This document shows positions 1-7,791 of a stretch of 64,000 bases of DNA, piece by piece. Location: NCBI GenBank assembly GCA_965247525.1, contig OZ252015.1:1736001-1800000 (forward strand), in the 5' to 3' direction. The first letter of the stretch is position 1. Every line of letters begins with the position of its first letter. A model generated the notes under the pieces. The model was given only the letters and a program-made list of their open reading frames with translations. It was not told where the DNA came from and made no database searches. The DNA comes from JAZKID01 sp965247525 (GTDB lineage: Bacteria > Pseudomonadota > Alphaproteobacteria > Rhizobiales > UBA4765). The position numbers and the translations under genes were made by a program.

Positions 1-1026
1 GGTTTTCGGCGCAGCCTCATCATTTCAGCAGCTCTCCATGCCGGCCTTGCATTGGCCGGATTGATCGTGCTGCCGTCGACAACGCCGATGACCACCGACC
101 CGATCGCGTCCATTCCGGTTGACCTGATTTCTGATGATCCGTCCGCAGCCGGAAATGAAAAAGCTGAAAAGAAAGAGGTGAGCCAGCCCAAGGCGGAGCC
201 TGTGCCTGTCGTCACGCCAGCGGAGAAAGACATCATCAACGACAAACCGCTTGTCGATCCAAAAACAGCCATCGCCCCGCCGCCGGAAGACACAGCGCCG
301 CCGCCAGAAGAGCAAAAACCTGAGCCTGTTGTAAAGCCGCCTGAAAAACCGCCCGAGCAAAAACCGGAAGAGGTTGATCCTGACGGTCTTCTTAAAAAGA
401 TAGAAGAGGACAAGAAAAAGGAAGAGCAGCAAAAGCAGGAACAGGTCAAAAAAGAGCAGGAGCAAAAAAAGCTCGAGGACGAAAAAAAGGTCGCCGAGCA
501 GAAAAAGCGCGATGACGACAAGAAGAAAGCCGACGAGAAAAAGAAACTTGCGGACGAGAAAAAGAAACTGGAAGAAAAGCGCCTTGCGCAGCAGGCCGAA
601 AAATTTGACGCTGACAAGATCTCAAATCTGTTGAACAATCAGGAAGGCTCGCAGAAAGCCAAGGCCGATCCAGGTGAGAAAAAAGACGCGTCGCTTGGTG
701 TCACCAAAGGTACTGGCACGAAGCTCACACAAAGCCAGATGGGACTTTTAATCGGCATGATTCAAGATCAAATTCGCCCCTGTTTTTCACCGCCGCCTAG
801 CGCGTCGGGCAAGGATTACCGCATTAGTGTTCACATTGCTGTTAATCGCGACGGTTCGCTCAACGGCACACCGCGCACGACCAACAGCAATTCTGATCCC
901 TCTTTCCCTGCTTCGTCTTCAGCAGCGGAGCGTGCGATCGTGCGCTGCGCGCCCTTGAAACTTCCTGCCGATATGTATGAGCAGTGGAAGGAAATTGAAT
1001 TTTCGTTTAAGGTCGATGACCTGTGA
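1..1026 (+). CDS. tolA: TolA-like protein of the Tol-Pal system, 5' end outside the window
   Basis: The frame is open from the first base, so the gene starts upstream; a TTG at 52 is only an internal codon. The visible protein begins inside a membrane segment (roughly the first 24 residues, ending LAGLIVLP). A long Pro/Lys/Glu-rich and then Lys/Glu/Gln coiled-coil stretch follows, and a C-terminal globular domain of about 100 residues has paired cysteines (PCFSPP, VRCAPL). This is the TolA layout: inner-membrane anchor, periplasmic helical rod, and domain III that contacts TolB/Pal. The family couples TolQR energy to outer-membrane constriction during division. tolQ and tolR are expected upstream. 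The stop overlaps the next gene's GTG start by four bases, and tolB follows. The middle part is too low in complexity to identify on its own, so the call rests on architecture and context. Confidence 0.88.
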   Translation, partial: GFRRSLIISAALHAGLALAGLIVLPSTTPMTTDPIASIPVDLISDDPSAAGNEKAEKKEVSQPKAEPVPVVTPAEKDIINDKPLVDPKTAIAPPPEDTAPPPEEQKPEPVVKPPEKPPEQKPEEVDPDGLLKKIEEDKKKEEQQKQEQVKKEQEQKKLEDEKKVAEQKKRDDDKKKADEKKKLADEKKKLEEKRLAQQAEKFDADKISNLLNNQEGSQKAKADPGEKKDASLGVTKGTGTKLTQSQMGLLIGMIQDQIRPCFSPPPSASGKDYRISVHIAVNRDGSLNGTPRTTNSNSDPSFPASSSAAERAIVRCAPLKLPADMYEQWKEIEFSFKVDDL

Positions 1027-1424
1027 GGCGGATAGTTACGGCAGTCGGGTTCATTCTTGTATCGGCTTTTGCAGCAAGTGCTACGCCGCACACACGGCAA
1101 CCGCCGCAGATCACAGTCGACCAGCTTGTCTCCATGGTTCATGAGCAAATCGCAAAATTCTGGGATGTGCCCAATGGCGTCAAGGTCTCAAAGCAGACCG
1201 CCCTCAACGTGACGCTCCACCTCAATATAAACGGGTATTTAGCTGTCCCTCCCGAATTTCCAGATGAGCCGCAGCAAATGCAGGCCTTGGGAGATGACTA
1301 CCCTTATCTTAAAAAAGCTGCGATCAAGGCCTTGAATGACTGCGCGCCCTTGCATCTTCCGCCTGCGCTTTACAGATCAAAACCTGGCTGGGATGTGATA
1401 AACCTTCGGTTCACGACAAAATAG
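1023..1424 (+). CDS. Secreted stand-alone TolA C-terminal-domain-like protein
   Basis: This 133-residue protein has an N-terminal signal peptide (a hydrophobic run after MRRIVTAV, ending near AASA). The remainder looks like the TolA C-terminal domain of the gene just upstream. Both have a helix of the type QLVSMVHEQIAKFW / QMGLLIGMIQDQIRPCF, a beta strand with NVTLHLNINGYL / RISVHIAVNRDGSL, and a closing helix with NDCAPLHLPPALY / VRCAPLKLPADMY. It therefore looks like a duplicated domain III without the membrane anchor and rod. It starts with GTG overlapping the tolA stop (GTGA) and lies ten bases before tolB, so it is part of the tol operon. It may compete with, or modulate, TolA contacts to TolB or Pal; that role is inference. 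Confidence 0.75.
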   Translation: MRRIVTAVGFILVSAFAASATPHTRQPPQITVDQLVSMVHEQIAKFWDVPNGVKVSKQTALNVTLHLNINGYLAVPPEFPDEPQQMQALGDDYPYLKKAAIKALNDCAPLHLPPALYRSKPGWDVINLRFTTK

Positions 1425-1434
1425 GACACTGACA

Positions 1435-2751
1435 ATGACACTTATCAATCGACGCCATGCTCTGGGTCTTCTTGCAGGTGCCGCAAGCATATTCTCATTG
1501 CCCATGTCGGCCGCGCGCGCAGCGCTGCAGGTGCCGATTGATGGCGGCGGCGCGTTTCAGCCGATGCCGATTGCCATTCCCGATTTTCTTGGCGATGGCG
1601 AAATGGGCCCGCAGCTGCGCAAAATCATTGCCGACAATCTGACGCGCTCCGGCTATTTTACCGTTGTCGATCAGGCCGCGCATATTGAAAAATTTTCGTC
1701 GACCGATACGCAGCCAAATTTTGAAAGCTGGCGCGTGATTAATACGCAGGCGCTTGCGGTTGGCAGTGTGCAGCGCTCGGGCGGCAATCTTGTCGCGCAG
1801 TATCGTCTTTGGGATATTTTTTCGTCTAAACAATTGGACGGCCAGCAGTTCACCACCACCACTGAAAACTGGCGGCGGCTTGGGCACATTGTTTCAGACG
1901 CCATTTATGCGGCGCTGGTCGGTGAAAAAGGCTATTTCGACAGCCGCATCGTGTTCGTCGATGAGCAGGGCCCAAAAAACAAGCGCGTGAAACGCATCGC
2001 GCTGATGGATCAGGACGGCGCGAACCTGCGCTATGTGACGCAAGGCGGCAATGAGCTGGCGCTGACGCCGCGCTTTTCACCCAACAATCGTGACATCAGC
2101 TATATGCAATATGCCGCAAGCGGCGACCCGCGCGTGGTGCAGATGAACACCGCAACAGGCAATGGCGAAATCCTCGGTAATTTTCCGGGCATGACATTCG
2201 CGCCGCGTTATGCGCCGAACGGCCAGAAACTTGTGATGTCGCTTCTGAATGCCGACGGCAATTCGTCTCTTGCGCAAATGGACATCGGCTCGAAGCAGAT
2301 CACCAAGCTCACCAGCGGCGCTGAAATTGATACGGGCGGCTGCTATTCGCCCGATGGGTCGCGCATCGTGTTTGAAAGTGATCGCGGCGGCGGACAGCAG
2401 CTGTATGTGATGGGCACGGGCGGCGGCGCTCAGCGCATTTCGTTCGGGCAGGGGCGTTATTCCACGCCGGTCTGGTCGCCCAAGGGCGACCTGATCGCGT
2501 TTACAAAACAGGGCGGCGGAAAATTCTCGATCGGTGTCATGACACCCGAGGGACAAAAGGAGCGCATCCTCACCTCAAGCTTTCACGCCGAAGGGCCGAC
2601 ATGGTCGCCCAATGGCCGCGTCATCATGTTCTTTAAAGATGTGGGCGCCGGCCCCAAGCTTTACACAATCGACGTCTCCGGCCGGTTTGAACAACAGGTG
2701 GCAACACCCGGCTTTGCCTCTGATCCCAACTGGTCGGGTCTGTTGACTTAA
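1435..2751 (+). CDS. tolB: TolB, periplasmic beta-propeller of Tol-Pal
   Basis: This 438-residue protein has the usual TolB length and two-domain order. An N-terminal alpha/beta domain (about 35-165, with IPIAIPDF-like and DLTRSGYF-type features) precedes a six-bladed propeller built from repeats such as TPRFSPNNRDISY, YSPDGSRIVFESDRGG, PVWSPKGDLIAFTK and PTWSPNGRVIMFF. The leader carries paired arginines (NRRHALGLL), suggesting Tat rather than Sec export, then AARA as the likely cleavage site. TolB sits in the periplasm between Pal and TolA. A GGACA-type Shine-Dalgarno lies before the ATG. A stem-loop terminator follows directly. Unusually, pal is not next: two genes (2834-3967 and 4495-4932) separate them. 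Confidence 0.96.
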   Translation: MTLINRRHALGLLAGAASIFSLPMSAARAALQVPIDGGGAFQPMPIAIPDFLGDGEMGPQLRKIIADNLTRSGYFTVVDQAAHIEKFSSTDTQPNFESWRVINTQALAVGSVQRSGGNLVAQYRLWDIFSSKQLDGQQFTTTTENWRRLGHIVSDAIYAALVGEKGYFDSRIVFVDEQGPKNKRVKRIALMDQDGANLRYVTQGGNELALTPRFSPNNRDISYMQYAASGDPRVVQMNTATGNGEILGNFPGMTFAPRYAPNGQKLVMSLLNADGNSSLAQMDIGSKQITKLTSGAEIDTGGCYSPDGSRIVFESDRGGGQQLYVMGTGGGAQRISFGQGRYSTPVWSPKGDLIAFTKQGGGKFSIGVMTPEGQKERILTSSFHAEGPTWSPNGRVIMFFKDVGAGPKLYTIDVSGRFEQQVATPGFASDPNWSGLLT

Positions 2752-2769
2752 ATTGGTTTTGAATTAAAA

Positions 2770-2799
2770 ATGCCTTTTATTAAGTAAAAGGTATTTTTT
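2770..2799 (+). terminator. Rho-independent terminator after tolB
   Basis: The stem ATGCCTTTTA / TAAAAGGTAT (ten pairs, one G-T) has loop TTAAG and is followed by six T. It ends the tolA-tolB unit. The right arm also supplies the AAGG that could act as ribosome-binding site for an ATG at 2800. Confidence 0.8.
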
Positions 2800-2833
2800 A
2801 TGTCAAATTTTAATCAATCCAACTCAGCCGTTT

Positions 2834-3967
2834 TTGGCAACAACAAATCTCGATTTTTTGAAAAAGACGGCTATCGCCGGTGCTTTTAGCGCGACTGTGG
2901 CAGCTACAGGGAAGGCTCGGCATTTTAATTACGATGCTTTAAAAAATTTCGATGTGCAGCATCCGCTTGTCAAAAGCGAAAATCTGAGCGCGGCAGATAA
3001 TGTCAGCAAATGGAATACGTTCAAAGCGGGCAAGGGCGACTACAAATTTATAACAAAAAAAGCAGCAGCGCTTGATCCAAGGGAAATAAAAGCAGAACTC
3101 AGGCTTCAATATTTTGATGAATTTTCAAAAAAAATTACTACTCAAATGATGCCCGGGCATTCTGAATTCTCAATCATGACAAATGGAAATACAAAAGTCT
3201 TATTTCCGGCATCAGGCAAATCAGTTATTCTTTCAACGCCAGAGGCTACAAATTACAGCTATAGAAATATATTCAGCGAAGTGGAGCCTTACGCTTTTAG
3301 AAGGTACATTCTTGCGGATAAAAACAATCCCGCCAATGACTTTAAAGCAGAGGCCAAAAGAACGCTTATAACTTATGAAGATGGCGAAGAACACGTCTTT
3401 GATATCAAACGAAATGAAAGGGAGATTTACGCGACCTTTGGCGATCCTTCACACACCAAAGTTATCATCCACCCCGATGACTTTTATTCCAAGGAGCATG
3501 TGACAGCAGAATTAAGAGATCCATATCTGGCGGCAGAAGACAAAAAAATATTCTCAAATTGGCAGCACAGTAATCTAAAAGTTTACGTTGAGAAGAGCAG
3601 CAACGTTGATTCTAAAATCAGCGCCCCTGTTTTATCAGAAGATGTTCCTAAACTTATTCGCTTTGCAAAACGCGCCAACATTTACAATGGTATGGCCAAA
3701 ACTTTAAAAACAGCAGGCGTGTTGGCAACAGCTGCCTATCTTGGTTATTCTGTCTATCAAGACATGAATGCTGCAAAAACATCGCCCGAAAAGCGCTGGG
3801 GCAAAAATACGTCTTTGGCTTTGTTCAACCTTGCCGCCGCTGCACCGTTCGCGGTGAAGGGAAAATTTGTGCAAAGCCTCGTTGCCGGTGCCCTAGCTGG
3901 CATAGCCAGCGGATTTGCTGGTGAGTATGTATGGGATCGTTTCATCGAAAAGAAACAGCCAGCCTAA
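2834..3967 (+). CDS. AT-rich orphan protein with glycine-zipper membrane C-terminus; 5' end possibly frameshifted
   Basis: I do not recognise this protein. It is at most about 377 residues from a TTG at 2834 that has no ribosome-binding site. A better start, ATG 2800 with AAGG upstream, lies in another frame (beginning MSNFNQSNSAVF) and would join this frame if one T of the TTTTT run at 2831-2835 were skipped. So the start may be a sequence error, a real frameshift, or TTG. The body is soluble-looking and charged. The last 100 residues hold two hydrophobic segments rich in small residues (GVLATAAYLGYSVYQDM; LVAGALAGIASGFAGEYVWDRF). The same ending, plus an N-terminal LDFL motif, occurs in the unknown protein at 34259-35368, so the two appear to be distant paralogues. 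It is clearly AT-richer than the surrounding tol genes, which suggests transfer. Function is unknown; a membrane-inserting secreted protein is only a guess. Confidence 0.6.
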   Translation: MATTNLDFLKKTAIAGAFSATVAATGKARHFNYDALKNFDVQHPLVKSENLSAADNVSKWNTFKAGKGDYKFITKKAAALDPREIKAELRLQYFDEFSKKITTQMMPGHSEFSIMTNGNTKVLFPASGKSVILSTPEATNYSYRNIFSEVEPYAFRRYILADKNNPANDFKAEAKRTLITYEDGEEHVFDIKRNEREIYATFGDPSHTKVIIHPDDFYSKEHVTAELRDPYLAAEDKKIFSNWQHSNLKVYVEKSSNVDSKISAPVLSEDVPKLIRFAKRANIYNGMAKTLKTAGVLATAAYLGYSVYQDMNAAKTSPEKRWGKNTSLALFNLAAAAPFAVKGKFVQSLVAGALAGIASGFAGEYVWDRFIEKKQPA

Positions 3968-3994
3968 TTGTTAAATAATGCCAGTGACATATAC

Positions 3995-4020
3995 CGCCCG
4001 AGCTGAAGCAAGTGGCGGCA
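3995..4020 (+). repeat. Single divergent copy of the REP-like unit seen in tandem at 53541-53705
   Basis: The sequence shares GCCCGAGCT, then AGC, TGGC and GCA in the same spacing with the 33-base tandem unit between sctV and sctU. It runs into a small palindrome (GCGGC AC GCCGC). Similar phrases in two distant intergenic sites suggest a dispersed element. Confidence 0.45.
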
Positions 4021-4162
4021 CGCCGCTTTGCGTGATGAAATGTCACGACGAAGCAATCCATTCTCTAATTTTCAATTATCAAACTATCTGTCATTTTTAA
4101 AAGCATCAGAACAGACTGCTTTGCTCGACAATGTTACGTTAAGGCTCAGCCCGTTTAACGCT

Positions 4163-4188
4163 CACATGATGCCCTAAGGTATCATGTG
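4163..4188. other. Strong stem-loop in non-coding DNA
   Basis: The arms CACATGATGCC and GGTATCATGTG pair over 11 positions (one G-T) around loop CTAA. No T-run follows, so it is not an ordinary terminator. It could be an operator, part of a small RNA, or a repeat remnant. Confidence 0.5.
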
Positions 4189-4494
4189 CAAGACGCACTT
4201 TACCTTTTAATGCCGTTAAAAATAATCCGGTGTGATGTAGATGCGTCAATTCGGTCGCGCAAACCGCCTCACAATTTTAATGGGCATTCAGTGCTCCATA
4301 TCCTTCCTAGGAACGAATTCCTAAGCTATCTGGTGCTTTGGTAGCGCGATGTTTTTCGTTGCGCTGCAGCCATTTCTGGCGATTTAAAAGCGTCAGTAGT
4401 TGTCCCGAGGCATTAAGTGCAAAGATTTTTCTCTTAAAACTATTTGATCAAGCAAGCTGCGCGAAGATCAGGCGGACACTTAAAAAACCAAATT

Positions 4495-4932
4495 TCAAAC
4501 TGTTTTTTGCACCGTCACGACAAGCCGCTCGCGCTCGGCGGGCTTTCGCTCGACGATAAGCCGCGCCACCTGCGCATCGTCCTGAAACACATAGCCTTTG
4601 ATGGCGTCCAAGACGGCCTTGGCGATGTTATCGAGATCAAGCCGGGGCGGCACGCCGATATGTTCAACGCAAATTTCAACGCTGTAGTCGCCAAATCGTG
4701 GCCGGCTTCCCCGCCAGACTTTTCTGAAAAAGGCGCCGATCAGGGTTTTGTAATAGCGTGGCTGTGTCGTCAGTCCGTCAACATGCAACGTTAACGCGCC
4801 GTTAAACTCTCTTGCCCTGACCTTGCCGAACTCTGTCCAGTCCTCGCTTTTTTTGCCCATAAATGTCATTAAAGGCTGTTGTGGCGCTGGCGCAACAGAA
4901 CGCCCATAAAAAAAACACCTTTGTTTAACCAT
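4495..4932 (-). CDS. RusA-family Holliday-junction endodeoxyribonuclease
   Basis: This 145-residue protein has the RusA signature: an acidic DLDN motif (residues about 99-102, preceded by PPR) in front of a helix, NIAKAVLDAIKGYVF, then paired aspartates QDDAQV (118-119) and a basic end (VERKPAERERL). In RusA such aspartates bind the metal used to cleave four-way DNA junctions. RusA-like genes are often phage-derived, and this one lies opposite and between tolB and pal, where such a gene is not expected. The ATG at 4932 is used; an internal methionine near residue 22 is also possible. No other phage gene is visible nearby, so it may be a domesticated leftover. Confidence 0.8.
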   Translation of the reverse strand: MVKQRCFFYGRSVAPAPQQPLMTFMGKKSEDWTEFGKVRAREFNGALTLHVDGLTTQPRYYKTLIGAFFRKVWRGSRPRFGDYSVEICVEHIGVPPRLDLDNIAKAVLDAIKGYVFQDDAQVARLIVERKPAERERLVVTVQKTV

Positions 4933-5010
4933 CTCTGGTCACCAGCGTTTAACGCAAACCGTTTATCACTTTCATATACGCTCCATTATGGAGAACGAGG
5001 AGTTTTTTAA

Positions 5011-5517
5011 ATGCCGCAAATACAATCTTTTGGCCGTAGCTTGCGCTTGGTCGCTTTTTTCGCAGCTGCGCTGGCACTTGGCGCCTGCGCCAACAAGGAT
5101 CAGGACGCCAACGGTCTTGGCGGCGGCATCGGCGGCGCTGCGACACCGGGCTCACAACAGGATTTCACCGTCAATGTCGGCGACCGCGTCTTCTTCCTTG
5201 AAGACCAGACGAGCCTGACATCTGAAGGCCAGATGACACTTGAAAAACAGGCCGCATGGCTTCGCCAGTATCCGCAATACACCTTCACCATTGAAGGCCA
5301 TGCGGACGAGCGCGGCACACGCGAATACAACCTTGCGCTTGGCGCACGCCGTTCGGCAACGGTTCGCGACTATCTTGCCTCACGCGGCATTCCGCAGGGC
5401 CGGATGAAAACCATTTCCTACGGCAAAGAGCGCCCTGTTGCGGTTTGCGAACAGGAAAGCTGCTGGAACCAGAACCGCCGTGCCGTTACGGCGCTTGGTC
5501 AGGGCGGCGGCTTCTAA
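5011..5517 (+). CDS. pal: Pal, peptidoglycan-associated lipoprotein
   Basis: This 168-residue lipoprotein has a signal peptide ending in a lipobox (ALGAC, Cys near 26), a Gly-rich linker, and a C-terminal OmpA-like domain. That domain has the peptidoglycan-binding helix IEGHADERGTREYNLALGARRSATVRDYL and the RMKTISYGKERP segment. Pal is anchored in the outer membrane, binds the cell wall, and is the outer partner of TolB. A good ribosome-binding site (GAGGAG at 4997-5002) lies eight bases before the ATG. A strong terminator follows, then cpoB. The promoter is presumably in 4933-5010, since the gene upstream is on the other strand. Confidence 0.97.
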   Translation: MPQIQSFGRSLRLVAFFAAALALGACANKDQDANGLGGGIGGAATPGSQQDFTVNVGDRVFFLEDQTSLTSEGQMTLEKQAAWLRQYPQYTFTIEGHADERGTREYNLALGARRSATVRDYLASRGIPQGRMKTISYGKERPVAVCEQESCWNQNRRAVTALGQGGGF

Positions 5518-5532
5518 GGTTTTAAATCGTTC

Positions 5533-5564
5533 GAAAAGCCCGGGCTTGTCCCGGGCTTTTCTTT
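5533..5564 (+). terminator. Terminator after pal
   Basis: A GC-rich perfect stem GAAAAGCCCGGG / CCCGGGCTTTTC with loop CTTGT contains its own T-run on either strand. It lies 16 bases after the pal stop. Confidence 0.88.
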
Positions 5565-5627
5565 GAATCCGGACATCGTCCTTTCATGCCCTCAATTCGC
5601 CCCGATTTTCATGGCAGACTATCCCTT

Positions 5628-6674
5628 ATGACATCCTCCCGAATGCGACTTTGTCTTCTGATGCCGGCTCTTGCGATTGCCGCTGCCTTTTCAAATTCAG
5701 CCCATGCGCAGTGGGACAGCCAGCCCGCGCAGGAGGGGTGGGGAAGCAGCCAGCAGCAGCCCTATCAATCACCCCCCGTGACCGCTTCGCCCGTGCCCAA
5801 TTCCGAAGGCGGGCTCGCTTTGCGTCTCAGCACGCTGGAAAACCAGATCCGCGATCTTAACGGCAAGGTCGAGCAGCTGGAATTTAAAAACCGCACGCTG
5901 GAAGACCAGCTGAAAAAATTCCAGGACGATGCCGAATACCGTTTTCAGGCGGTCGAAGGCGGAAAGAAAAATCCGCCGCCGGCGCCAAAGCGTGACAAGC
6001 GCAGCGAAGCTGTGCTGCCGCCATTGCCGGCTTCGGCCGACAGCACTGACGACGATCTGTCGGTCTCGCCCGTGCCGGTTACCCAAAGTGCCAATGCGCA
6101 GCGCCAGCTTGGCGCGCCCCCGCAGCCGCTGGGCCAGCTTGCCGTCGATGAGCAGGGTGCGCCTGTCGAGTTGAATCCCGGAACGGTGACAAAACCGCTT
6201 GAGCCGTTGCCGGGTGCCATCAATGAAGAAGCGCGGCCCGGCTATATGCCACGAACCCAGCAAAATGTGGCAAGCCTCTCTCCACCAAGCGACGACCCTA
6301 AAGACCAGTATGATCTTGCCTACGGCTATATGCTGCGCGGCGATTATGAAATGGCGGAAACGTCATTCAAAAAATTCTTGAGTGAGCACCCTTCAGATGC
6401 CAATTCGGCTCAGGCGGCTTACTGGCTCGGCGAATCCCAATATCAGCGCAAGCAATATAAAACAGCGGCTGAAAGTTTCCTGAAAGTCTATAACGATCAT
6501 CCAACCGCGCCCAAAGCGCCGGAAAGCCTGCTGCGCCTTGGCATGTCGCTCAAAGCGCTGGGGCAAAAAGACGCGGCCTGCGCTTCTTATTCCGAAGTTA
6601 TTCGCAAATATCCAAAAGCTGTCAGTGCCGTCAAAAAGCGCGTCCAGACAGAGCAAAAATCGGCTGGCTGCTAA
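5628..6674 (+). CDS. cpoB: CpoB/YbgF, periplasmic TPR protein of the Tol-Pal system
   Basis: The protein has a signal peptide (MRLCLLMPALAIAAAF..., cleavage near SAHA), an N-terminal coiled coil (LRLSTLENQIRDLNGKVEQL and following heptads), and a long Pro-rich linker. The C-terminal TPR-type repeats read YDLAYGYMLRGDYEMAETSFKKFL, AAYWLGESQYQRKQYKTAAESFL and LLRLGMSLKALGQKDAACASYSEV. This is the CpoB (YbgF) arrangement: a trimeric periplasmic factor that links Tol energy state to peptidoglycan synthesis at the septum. The ATG at 5628 is chosen because the signal peptide follows it; 5586 would add a non-signal leader, and 5643 is also possible. The gene overlaps nothing and is followed after seven bases by tilS. 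The linker is longer than in E. coli, as is usual in alphaproteobacteria. Confidence 0.92.
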   Translation: MTSSRMRLCLLMPALAIAAAFSNSAHAQWDSQPAQEGWGSSQQQPYQSPPVTASPVPNSEGGLALRLSTLENQIRDLNGKVEQLEFKNRTLEDQLKKFQDDAEYRFQAVEGGKKNPPPAPKRDKRSEAVLPPLPASADSTDDDLSVSPVPVTQSANAQRQLGAPPQPLGQLAVDEQGAPVELNPGTVTKPLEPLPGAINEEARPGYMPRTQQNVASLSPPSDDPKDQYDLAYGYMLRGDYEMAETSFKKFLSEHPSDANSAQAAYWLGESQYQRKQYKTAAESFLKVYNDHPTAPKAPESLLRLGMSLKALGQKDAACASYSEVIRKYPKAVSAVKKRVQTEQKSAGC

Positions 6675-6681
6675 TTCGTTG

Positions 6682-7680
6682 ATGAGTGAGATGCAGCTCG
6701 ACTTTAGCGCGCGTGATTTAAAAACGCTGTTTGCTCCTTTTTCAGATTACGCATCAGTCCTGCTGGCCGTGTCAGGCGGCAGTGACAGTATCGCGCTTCT
6801 TCATCTTGCATCGCAATGGCAGCAACAGACGCGTGATGCGCCGAAGCTGACCGTTGCCACCGTCAATCATGGCCTGCGTGACGCTGCGGTTGCGGAAGCG
6901 GCCAGCGTCGCGGCGCACTGCGCGGCGCGGGGCCTGTCTTTTGTCCAGCTGGACTGGACGGGTGACAAGCCAAAATCAGCGCTACAGGCACAGGCACGCG
7001 AAGCGCGTTACGGCCTTCTTGTCTCTTATGCCAAAACGCATGGCATTGCGGCGATCGCAACTGCGCATACGCTCGACGATCAGGCCGAAACAGTGCTGAT
7101 GCGATTGTGCCGCGGCTCGGGCATATCGGGCCTTCGCGGTATGGCGCCGCAAAGCACGCATAACGATGTGGCGCTGCTGCGGCCTTTTTTGAATTTAAGC
7201 AAAACCCAACTTCGCGACCAGTTGCTGCACAACGGTATTTTGTGGTGCGAAGATCCAAGCAATCGCAATATTGCTTTTTTACGTCCGCGCCTGCGCACGC
7301 TTCTGCCGCAGCTGGCGCGCGAAGGCCTCGATGCCATGCGCCTCAGCCTGCTGGCACGCAAAGCCCGCCGCGTCGATGAGGCGCTTGACTGGGTCACAAA
7401 CCATTTGCTGCAAAACCAAAACGCGCTTGGTCTGCCTGTTGAGGTCTACCGCCTGTCTCCGCTCGAGATCCGGCTGCGGCTGTTAAAACGGCTGATCGAT
7501 GTGCATGCGGAGGCGGGCTATCCCCCGGGAGACGATTCGCTGGAGCGGCTCGACAGCGCCATTTTGAGGCAAGACAGCCTGCGCATGACGCTGCACGGCA
7601 CAATTGCAACGCTTAAAAGCGGGCATCTTCGCTTTGAAGCCGAGCAGGACAGCCGAAAAGCCTTGAAAATGAAAGGCTAA
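6682..7680 (+). CDS. tilS: tRNA(Ile)-lysidine synthase TilS
   Basis: The N-type ATP-pyrophosphatase PP-loop SGGSDSIALLHL is near residue 32. It is followed by family blocks VNHGLRDAA, HTLDDQAETVLMRL and GLRGM, then LLRPFL and EDPSN. TilS converts the anticodon C34 of tRNA-Ile2(CAU) to lysidine so that it reads AUA. The C-terminal substrate-binding part is short but present (ending FEAEQDSRKALKMKG). ATG 6682 is chosen because it falls just after the cpoB stop (6672-6674); longer readings would overlap cpoB deeply. The order cpoB-tilS-ftsH is common in alphaproteobacteria. Confidence 0.94.
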   Translation: MSEMQLDFSARDLKTLFAPFSDYASVLLAVSGGSDSIALLHLASQWQQQTRDAPKLTVATVNHGLRDAAVAEAASVAAHCAARGLSFVQLDWTGDKPKSALQAQAREARYGLLVSYAKTHGIAAIATAHTLDDQAETVLMRLCRGSGISGLRGMAPQSTHNDVALLRPFLNLSKTQLRDQLLHNGILWCEDPSNRNIAFLRPRLRTLLPQLAREGLDAMRLSLLARKARRVDEALDWVTNHLLQNQNALGLPVEVYRLSPLEIRLRLLKRLIDVHAEAGYPPGDDSLERLDSAILRQDSLRMTLHGTIATLKSGHLRFEAEQDSRKALKMKG

Positions 7681-7791
7681 CAACTTGTTGTCCTTATGCT
7701 GATTTTTCTCGCCTGAAAGACTGGCACTTTATGCCAACACACCTTATTTTAAGCCCAACATTCACAAGCCCTTCCAACAGATCGTTGAAAC

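Larger units (their letters stand above)
3968..4494. other. Non-coding AT-rich stretch with repeat remnants
   Basis: I see no convincing gene here. The stretch contains a REP-like unit at 3995-4020, a phrase at about 4042-4065 (GTCACGACGAAGCAATCC) resembling one arm of the palindromic repeat at 59478-59575, a strong hairpin at 4163-4188, and a small inverted repeat AGGAA/TTCCT near 4310-4322. A short + frame at 4338-4559 has no ribosome-binding site and no recognisable content. The region looks like a junction between the tol genes and inserted material. Confidence 0.55.

Noticed and set aside
4338..4559. Short + frame of 73 codons in the tolB-pal gap
   Set aside because: It has no ribosome site, a strange composition and overlaps the rusA-like gene on the other strand.
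4791..4805. Exact TTAA-N7-TTAA in the rusA-like gene
   Set aside because: It lies inside coding sequence, over 200 bases from the pal start; a chance match or minor site is more likely than a CtrA promoter.
4495..4932. RusA-like gene as evidence of an intact prophage
   Set aside because: No other phage gene, integrase or attachment repeat is visible in the window.
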